A stretch of 64,000 nt of DNA from Temnothorax longispinosus. Taxonomy: Eukaryota; Arthropoda; Insecta; Hymenoptera; Formicidae. The stretch covers positions 16,051,138 through 16,115,137 of the forward strand of contig NC_092358.1 in assembly GCF_030848805.1 (NCBI RefSeq), written 5' to 3'. Shown piece after piece: positions 31,781-64,000 of the stretch (position 1 is the stretch's first letter; each line of letters begins with the position of its first letter). The position numbers and the translations under genes were made by a program. The notes under the pieces were generated by a model. It ran no database searches and had not been told where the DNA came from. It was given only the letters and a program-made list of their open reading frames with translations.

Positions 31781-34700
31781 GAAGATGTATATATGCTATT
31801 TGTAAAATAAAAAAAAAAGTTTCTCCAAAATGACACCTTAATATATATATATATATATATATACACACAAGATTTAGGAACCATGGGATAAACTTTAGAG
31901 TGTGGTAGATCTCACCAAAAGAATCGATTTTTGTTAAAGAATAACGTGTCTTCCGACACATCCTTAAGGAGCTACGCATTCTTTCTGGCACTACATGTTT
32001 TTTTATTTTATTTTTATTTACACATTTTATTACAAGAGATGTTCAAACTGCCTTGCATCTGATTACATTTTAATTATATCTGTACAATGAATTCATTAAT
32101 ACACAATATATTTCGTAATATACTATACATATATCTATACACATGTATGCACGTGTGTATGTATGTACACACATAAAGTGAGTCAGGAGAAACAAAATAT
32201 CTAAATATCTTTGTTAGGTCGTCGATAAAAAAAATATTTAAGAGAAAATACAGTTTAAAAGGCCATATATGATGATACTTCTCCAGAAATGATATTTCTC
32301 TCTTATGGTTATTTTCAAGATCATTTTGAGGTAATTAGCACACATACATACACACACACACACATCTCTTTTAATGGCACTAGTTTATTTCTAATTTAAT
32401 AGCGTTATAATCGGCAAATTCATTAACTTGTACGTAGCACTATTATTTTCAACTGACTGGACTTAGAAATTTAAGATTGACAATATAAATGATTTGATAT
32501 AGATAGAGATAATGCATATTATATGTTATTTAAATTTACTTCGAGTAAAGTAACAAAAATCTCATAATTAAGAAATCTCTAATAATTAACTCTCTTAATA
32601 ATTAACAAAAGATGTATGTGGAAAATCTGTCCTGTGAAGTTCTATATTGATGTAGTGATATTGTGATAAAATTGTGATGAAATTTATATACTTTTATATA
32701 GTATTTGTATTACACTTGATTTGTTAACGCCACCTTCTCGAACGATTTGCCTAGTACTGATATGTGAATTTTTATTTATTAATCGCAGCAAGAATATTTA
32801 TCAAATTTTAGCTTAAAAATGTTTAAATCCAAGGTCATTTGAAGATCATAGTAGAATCATAATCATTGAATTTGTTTTGTATTCGACTCTATCAAATTGG
32901 ATACAATCTGGTGTCATTTAAAAAAAATCACTGATCTGAAAATAATTTTGAAAATAACCTTAAAAGAAAAGCGATTTGTATGGTCATATATCTGGTCTCT
33001 TGAATAGTGCAACTTTTCTCTTATTATTGTTAGATATTTTCTTCTATTTTCAAACTTAACAGAGTATTCTCTTTTTCGTGACTCACATAATATACAGTAT
33101 ATAGTCTCATATATACTAGTATATGCACGCCCGCGCGTACATATGTATATATTGCTTTTTTTATATACAGGGTGATTTGGAACTGGTGGTATACAAGAGG
33201 GAAAATGTGATTCGACATAAAAAGAAAATAAATCAGGAATGTAAAATAAAACTTTTTTATACGAAGCTTTGTTTTCTAAAAAAAAATTGATTTGCTAGGT
33301 ACGTTTATTTATGAGGTCACGTTAAATTATTATATGTCACGCATAATATTGCGAGTTAAAAGAAATCAGTAGCCTTTGAATACCTATATACTTGAAGACA
33401 TAAAACACACTGGAAAGTGTCCATACCAATTTAATACGGAAAACATAATTATGTATACGACAAAGTGAGCAACATTTCTAACAATTTTTAATAAAATATA
33501 AAATTTTTGAAAAGTAAACACATCTTGTCTTATTGTGTAGAGCCTCGAAGTATCTTTTTAATATTTATAATTACAGATTCGTATTAAGTGCACGCGTACT
33601 AAATATTCAAAGTTGTCTTCCTGTAAAATAAAGCATATATAAAAAAGTTTTGTCCTATACTTTCTTTTTCTTATTTTTTCAAGTAGAATCACTCTGTTTT
33701 GGCTTCTATCACTAATATACAAATACATAAATGCATATGTGTGTACATATTTACATAAATTTTTTTTATATTGTATTACTTTTATATAATTACAAGTAAG
33801 ATATTTATTTTAATTTTAGTAACTTAATTTAATTTCTTTAAAAATAATATCAATATTACTTAGAATTTATATCTTGAGGGGAAGCTTTTAAAAATAAAAT
33901 ATTTTTTCTTTTCATTACCATAGCTTCTTTTAATGTGTTTTTTATACAGCAAACCCCGCTGTTAAATATCATTATTATATCGGAGGTCATAATTTTTTTA
34001 TCAAGCAGAACTTGACGCAACGCATAATCTCGTATTACGTAGGTCGCTGTCGTATTTGTGCTAAAAAAAAAGAAGTTTTTTCTGAGAACTCACATAAAGT
34101 ACTACATATATATCTTTATCACACATGCATGAAAATAACGCTCGTCTAAGGAACGTTGCACAAAAGACGCGCTAAGAAAGCAGAGACGTGTAAATTTGCG
34201 GGGTGATGCTTGAGATGTGCGCACCGATCGGAGCATCCCCTTTGAGGTATTCATCGAGGGAAGAAGAGCGACTTCCTCTCTGCTGCTCGTTCTACTTTCT
34301 AGCGTGGCATTAAACGAGGCGAACGAGAGTTTGATGGATGTCTCGCAAATACTCGGCTTCTAAGAAATTGATCGTAATCGTATTCTCAAAAATTTTAATC
34401 CTTCAGTAAGGATTACGCAAAATTTACGATTATCCACATATCCTCTATCTTAAAGATATCGCGAGAATCCACAGGAATTTTAACTTAGTTGTGATGAAGT
34501 TTGCGTAAGAGCTACGATAGAAATCAATTTATGCGACAAATTACAAAAATTACTTATTTTAACAAATTAAAAATTAATGCCAACTGTATTTTATATTACT
34601 TGCATAGTTATCATAACGAGTAGAAAAAAATAATTAAAGTGATGAAACAAGGAATAATCAACCAAGTATGAATATAATATAGTAATTATAGATAAATGTA

Positions 34701-34850
34701 CATGTATATTTCTGTAACAATATTAATTTCATAATATTAATTCTTTATTGAGAAACTGAATATTTCACCTAACCTGACCTAATTTGATATTTAATTAATC
34801 ACGGAAATTATCATTACAAACAATGATCTTATATAATCCATTATCCAGCC
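31781..34850. other. Long intergenic AT-rich region
   Basis: No supported gene. It holds a (TA)n run at 31842-31863, short (AC)n runs near 32350, and a decayed dispersed repeat starting ACAGGGTGATTTGGAACTGG at about 33168. The same AGGGTGATT end appears reversed near 61630. A CpG-rich patch lies at 34150-34330. Confidence 0.4.
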
Positions 34851-34939
34851 TATACGCCAACGATAAAAACACATTGTTGACTTTTCGACTCTCCAGTTTT
34901 GAAGCACTCACTTATGGCGTAACGGAGAGCGTGAGAATA

Positions 34940-35010
34940 TAAATTTCCATTAATTGTTATACCGCTGAAAATGGCTCAATTTGGAGCCAAAACATTCTGA
35001 CCTTCTATGT
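34940..35010 (+). ncRNA. Decayed hammerhead-like motif, PLE remnant
   Basis: CTGAAAA (34965-34971), then a perfect six-base-pair stem TGGCTC/GAGCCA around AATTTG, then AAAC. Relative to the hammerhead core, CUGANGA has lost its G and GAAAC has become AAAAC. The layout parallels the motif at 5312-5345, which suggests an old Penelope-like terminal repeat. Confidence 0.3.
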
Positions 35011-35499
35011 GGAATATTTGAATAAATTAATTTCATCTAAGATTACGCACCAATAAAAAACAGCATATTGTACTCTCATAGCTCTTCAATCATATGTGTG
35101 GTTTATTTTCAAAAGTCCTAAATCTTTTTACTTTTATTTAAATATTTAACAATGCATCAGAAAATAAAATCAGATATGGAAATTGAATAGATACGCGAAT
35201 TGAAAATTAGAACCGTAAGTTTAGGATCAAGTTAAATTCTAATTTGTATTATGTTTGTCCATATTACATTACGGTATTTATATCATAAAATTGTATTATA
35301 AAAGGCCGCAGTGTAATTTTAAATATAATTTTATCGTATAAATACGTAACTTTATACATATAATGTAAACGTTTTCTTCTCTTATAATATTCGGATGATT
35401 GATCACCGTCACTGTACCATTTCTATCTCCACAAACATATATGTATATATATAAATATATATACACATATATATATGTATACATGTGTACATATGTCGA

Positions 35500-36310
35500 A
35501 CAATCCTGCCGTCCCATACGCGCATTCCCATGTATTGCCATAAGCTCGCGCGCGCGCGCGCTCCTCCGCTTCTCAATCCCCGATATTCCACGTAGCTTTG
35601 TATCCCCTTTCACTCCGGTGGATCGCAATTGTCTGCGTGCACACCAACACGCTGACGCCAAGTTCCTCGACTACTCCGCGTTTGCTGGATCCCTTCTACC
35701 CCGATCCAACCCTACGGCGCGCGGGTGGATGGGTGGTTGGCTGCGTTTATGAGGCCGCGGGCCCGAAATTGAAAGGCATGCAGCTTCGCTGGAAGGGGGT
35801 CGCGGGGGGCGGGAGGGCATGCAGCAGTCACCGACAAGCGAAAGAGCGTATCAGAGGGTAATCCTATTGGTGGACGCCGGCGTCGCGACGTCCCGGCGTC
35901 ATTGGTCCATCCGCGATCCGCAGGGCGTGGCGACGTCAGCCTGGTGGGGTTGTCACATCCCTGGCAACGATTACCAGAAGGCAACCAGGGGTTCGCGCAA
36001 CGGCAGGAATCCAGCATGGCGGCGACCCAGGCAGCAACCCCTAGAACACCGTCGCGAGCTCTCGCCTACCACACCACGCCGGCCGCCGCCGCCGCGCCGC
36101 CGCCACCACAACGACGCCCGGCATCGCGCGGTATATCGGACCCGTTGCCGATTGCCCGCACCCACTCTCTCTCTCGTGGATCTCGCTCGATTTGTCCGGG
36201 AGAACACTTCAGGAGTCGAAAGTTCGATCGTTCGATTAATTGCTCCGTTAGCATTTCCTTTTGAACGTTGATTCTCCGGCGAGAATGACAGGGACGACTC
36301 CGTCGGTTCA
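35500..36310. promoter_or_regulatory. CpG-rich upstream block of the Hr51-type gene
   Basis: GC-rich unique sequence with open frames on several strands that overlap and show no splice logic. It contains CCAAT boxes in both orientations (CCTATTGGTGG near 35865, CATTGGTCC near 35900), GACGTCA-like sites and a GGCAAC half-site. It lies 1.9-2.7 kb upstream of the first coding exon and is a plausible promoter or enhancer. Confidence 0.35.
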
Positions 36311-36649
36311 AGAGTTTCTTTTTTTCTCGTGGAGGACTGTTTGGAATATTTTTATCTAGAAAATATCAATTCTAATCTGACAAATAATACAATATTGAAA
36401 AGTATAATTCATCTTTGACGTGAACGTAGCATGGAAATTGGCATTCTGCAATCATCTTGATAATGCCTCGCTGCTTCTTGATAACATTCAACTTTTTCCT
36501 TTTCGTTTATATTTCAATTATGACTCTTGTGCTGCGAATTATATAAAAATAGATCGAGTGAAAGTTTCTTAAAAAATTGTTTAATCAAAGAGCAATAAAA
36601 CAGAAAATTACGTAACTTTTATCGTCAAGTCCCGCTCGTAAACCTTTGC

Positions 36650-37186
36650 TTGTAAATCACTCGACCATATCCCTCGGCCGGATTCGATTAATCTACGGCA
36701 GATCAAAAGAGTCCCGGCCGTCGCGCGTCGTTCAGCGCATCGTCACTTTTTATCCAGGCGATCCGATGCCGAGGCGACTCGGCAAAGAGAAGCTCGCCGT
36801 CGCGTAGCCAACGATCAACAATTGCCCCGACGCTCCAGGTAGGCGTCGTTTCCCGTGACGGCGGCGTCTCGCTTCGGTAGGGGGGCAGTTTTGGTCTGGG
36901 GGGTCGCCGGGGGTGGGGAGATACCACTATACCAGGCGTCATCGGAAAGGGTCGGAGGGGTCGGCGCAGGCGCCTCGTCCCGACGACGGGCGTCGCGGCG
37001 AGGCACCGCGTCAAACGTGGAAGCTATAGGTTAAATCCTCCCGCTCCTCGTTTTTGTCGTTTTTCCGGCGTTGCCTCCTGATCCCGCCTTCAAAAGTGCC
37101 GGCGGACCAATCGGCGCCGGGCGTTGCTCGTCCGCTGCCTCCGACGGCACGGCAAGCGCCACGACGACGGCGACGACGACGGCGAC

Positions 37187-37218
<32 letters not shown>

Positions 37219-37643
37219 CGTCGACGACGCCGACGTCATCCGCGGGTAACGACGACTCGCCCGAGAGATCCTGGATCGGGACGCCGCAGACGTCATACGC
37301 CAATCCGACATCGACAAACGATCGTTCCGCCTACTCGTCGATCTCGATAGCGCGTGAACCGCGGACACCCGCACGATATCTTCCTCGCGGTACCAAGATA
37401 CTTCTTCTCACTTCGCGTTCGCCGGTCTCGATCGCGCCTTATGATTTTAAATTTCTTCGGATTCGCCCAAGTGCATCACATTCGCTGGTACCGGTGGTGA
37501 TTGTTGGATTGGAGAATCTGAGATCGAATCGGGTCGAGCGGTCAAAGAACTTGGTGGTAGATTAAAGAAGATCGGGAAGTCAGTGATCGCAGAAGAAGTG
37601 ACCTACGTTTTACGGTGCGGATATGCAAGCTTGAAATACCCTG
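36650..37643 (+). promoter_or_regulatory. CpG-rich putative promoter and 5' UTR exon of the Hr51-type gene
   Basis: GC-rich block with GGACCAATCGGCGCC at about 37105 and a run of GGC/GGT-rich triplets (37150-37220). It ends in the donor-like CTGA|GTGAGT at 37643-37649. An acceptor-like CATGCCAG lies at 38123, 50 bases before the first coding ATG. This suggests a spliced 5' leader. A 164-codon open frame here (37071-37565) is low-complexity Ala/Thr-rich and is not supported as protein. Confidence 0.35.
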
Positions 37644-38172
37644 AGTGAGTCTGCAATGATTTTCAATTGGACATGAGCACATTGGAGCTTAGCTTTGAAA
37701 GGAGCGATTTTTAGTGAAGATAAATTAAAATACTCTTTCTTCATTAAGAGGAATTAAAAATTTCTCGTTAGAGATAAGAGATATGTTTGATAAGATAGAT
37801 AATTTTGCTAAAGAAGAGTGAAAGATTACTTTAGTTGTTGCAACGATTATTTTAAGAAAAATGTTATTTAAGAAATCATCTTTAACTTGATTATAAAATT
37901 AATTAAAAATCTTAGAAATTAAGTCCGCCGAATTATAAAAATAAATATATCAAACTTATTGTGATATATTATTTCTCGTTCGAGGTGTTTGAAGTTAATC
38001 CTCATAAAACAAAATACATTTTTGGACTTTGTATATTTTATATTAAAATATGGGGTAGTTGCATTAGGTTGCAAGAGAAATATATTTAAATTGTAAGCCA
38101 CGTACAAAGGAGTTGCATGCCAGTTTTAGCGCATTCGACATCGGCCGGATAACGAATGATCGAGGAGGCAGG

Positions 38173-61788
<23,616 letters not shown>

Positions 61789-63046
61789 GTAAGTAATAAC
61801 TTATCGCCCTTTTTTGCGATTTTCAGTTACTACATAATTCCTCAATCTACCTATTGCGGTGGATATATCGTTAGGTTTTTTTTAACTAAATCGTTAAACA
61901 TCAGAAATCAATGGTTTAAAAGAAAAGCAGAAGGAAGAGATCGAAGAGAACACGATCGAATAAAATCTCATCGAGAAATAACGCCGAGTTATTAATTATA
62001 ATGGTGACCGACAGTGAGACGTTCGCGTGAATTGACAGCGACAGTATCTGTCGGGGGGCGTATCCGAAGCCTCTCGAAACGCGATTACGTCGAAAGGGCA
62101 AGAGTGTTGAATGTTGGTCGCACACTTGTGAATCGCGCGTCACAAAGGTTCTACGAAATTTCAACTTAGACATGGTCAATTAGAGAACGGCAGGCGATGG
62201 ACGCAGACGATCGATAGTCACTTGTCGGCGGATGCAACGGCAAGAGCAAGCGAGGGCCGGCGACACGTTGTTGGCACGTTTGATCTTCTGCTGCGCACCA
62301 GGCTTACCTTTCGCCGTTGTTGAGCGACACGCCGAGCGTGATCTATCATGAAAAATTACCTTTGACTAGCAGCCCGTAGTAGGCGTAGCGTTTTTCAGGT
62401 AACCGGCTGCCCAGGTTGGAACTAATGGAAAATCCATAGAGCGCCAAGGGGTGAACGTTAAAAGCGACGGCCGTCGTCTCGGCGCGGCGCGGCGCGGCGC
62501 AGTGCAACGCGTCGTTCTCAGCGCGAGTTATTATACCGCGCGCGTTACACAAGCGACACTGATCTCTTTCCGCGATATAAGCTTAGTCTCTACTTAATTT
62601 GAATCCATTCTTGGTCGCATTCAGAAACATTAAAAAATTTAAGAGATTGAGAATCGAAAGTAGGATATCGAAAAGAACCTATTGATCTAGCAGCTAATCT
62701 CGACAAATGCAAGAGGAAATTTCAGAGAAAAAACTCCTTTTTTCTATTTTTGTTCATTTGTGTAATTGATGTACGATTCAATTAATTTGATAAAGAGTAT
62801 AGAAAATGTAATTGAATTGAGGAAGAGCGTCGTCGACAGTCAGATGCATATCTGTGTCAACGCGAGAATTTCGCAGTTTCGAATTTACGTAATTGGATGT
62901 ATAATCTATTGTCATAAAACGATTCACACTCCGGCTGTTTGGTTCCACGCAACAATCCGATACGAGTCATGAGAGAAGAGAGAGAGAAGGGGGAGGGAGG
63001 GAGAGGGAGGGAGAGGGAGGGAGAGGGAGGGAGAGGGAGGGAGAGA

Positions 63047-63130
<84 letters not shown>

Positions 63131-64000
63131 GTTTCTATTAAAATCAACCATTCGATCGCGTAAACATGAGGCTTTGAAACCCGCACCGGCGCAGACACCC
63201 GTATAATCGTCAATGACATCGGAATCTATAATTACACATAAATTAAGGTTGACTCAAGATTATTGTTTACAGTTATAAACAGGCCCATATAATCTGCCTC
63301 ACCGAGAAAACCGAGAACGATGAAAGGAAAACGTTGTGCGAATTGCAATCTGGAAGAATTATTTTAACTCCCTCGCGCGGCAAGAAATGTTTGAACAAAG
63401 TTTTTACAGAAATAATAGGCAATATTTATTCCATGTACAGTATAACGCGCTAAGAAAAAATATGGCTATAAATGGATTCGAATGTTACACACGTTTTTCG
63501 TCGCGCGAGCAATCGATCTTCCCGATTAGCCGCATTGTTTTCGGACCGTGGATTACAAACTTCGTCAAAGTTTATTCAGAAACGCTAATTCATATTTTTA
63601 ACTCGATCACTAATCGACTGCTTAATTTCCCACGTCACGTCATCCGTCACTTTTATTTTACTCCAAAAAAATATTTGGCGATTGAATGCGATACAATAGA
63701 AATAAATGCATTTTGCAAATGCATCTTTATATGATGCTCGAATCATCGCCGTGTAATCACGGATTAAGATGATGATGAACAAGTTAAAATATGAAGCAAG
63801 TCGTAATCTTAATTTTTCTCAGCTCTGTTACCAATTTCGCGAGAAATGTCCGGACGCAGTTTTATACATATGTATATATTGGAATTATAGAAATAAAAAT
63901 TGTTTACTTCTCACAAAATAACACACCAAAGTACAAAAGACATCTATTAATAAATGTCTAAGAGTTTTTTACGTGCTTTTACGGCATCACTTAGAAGTTT
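61789..64000. other. Hr51 intron 4, start
   Basis: No further receptor exon was recognised. A CpG-rich patch lies at 61980-62580, with a GGCGC run at 62485-62505. It includes a minus-strand open frame (62346-62552) containing LPEKRYAYYGLLVK before a donor-like GTAATT; its product is unrecognised. The rest is AT-rich without features. Confidence 0.35.
62980..63128. repeat. (GGGA)n/(GA)n microsatellite
   Basis: GGGAGGGAGAGGGA repeats passing into pure GA repeats, about 140 bp. Confidence 0.95.

Noticed and set aside
37071..37565. 164-codon open frame upstream of Hr51
   Set aside because: Low-complexity Ala/Thr run from GC-rich triplets, overlapping open frames on both strands, no domain; more likely promoter/5' UTR.
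62346..62552. Minus-strand coding exon ending AYYGLLVK before a donor-like site
   Set aside because: Suggestive, but no partner exon, no homology, and it lies in a CpG-rich block prone to chance open frames.
63790..64000. A further Hr51 exon near the right edge (acceptor-like TTTTTCTCAG at about 63821)
   Set aside because: Translation in the required phase does not resemble the receptor hinge or ligand-binding domain.

Overview
The window reads as nuclear DNA of a hymenopteran insect, most likely an ant. It is AT-rich with scattered CpG-rich patches, has small exons in long introns, and is dense with eukaryotic transposable elements. The Hr51-type nuclear receptor exons match the insect form of that family almost residue for residue. 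The species call is inference; no bacterial or organellar features are present. A 500-base run of N (21073-21572) is an assembly gap.

Left third (1-12.2 kb) is a transposon graveyard. It holds a P-element/THAP9-like transposase tail cut by an 805-bp foldback element, a Gypsy-type gag fragment, two decayed Penelope-like elements (PLE) that each start with an inverted copy of their own 3' end (the first with a hammerhead-like motif), a 1.17-kb palindrome carrying two inverted tRNA-like units, and an apparently intact three-exon Tnp2/CACTA-type transposase gene on the minus strand (8229-12097).

Middle (12.2-35 kb) holds two host-type genes. One is an 11-exon gene (12798-19054, +) that probably encodes a BEN-domain protein; three to four of its exons are recent tandem copies together with their introns. 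The other is a two-exon adenylate-kinase-like gene (27242-28283, +). Around them lie a 3.3-kb foldback element with an 8-bp target duplication, a full-length tRNA-derived SINE with a 14-bp target duplication, a TIR element with arrays of a CTTAAG word, and a 2-kb region whose ends are built of AATATTGC words.

Right half (35-64 kb) is one gene: the insect orthologue of Hr51/unfulfilled (NR2E3 group) on the plus strand. Four coding exons (38173-38293, 44705-45113, 51039-51142, 61674-61788) encode the N-terminus, both DNA-binding zinc fingers and the hinge start; the ligand-binding domain lies beyond the window. A CpG-rich upstream block (35.5-37.6 kb) probably contains the promoter and a 5' UTR exon. 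The 6-10 kb introns hold CpG-rich unique patches that may be regulatory, plus many miniature elements.

The most unusual cross-cutting signal is a set of unrelated-looking repeat elements whose ends or bodies consist of many irregularly spaced copies of one short, often palindromic word, a different word for each family. Next in interest are the exon-intron tandem array of the BEN-like gene and the inverted-tail PLE copies. All splice sites were placed by hand from GT/AG context and reading-frame phase; none has transcript support here.
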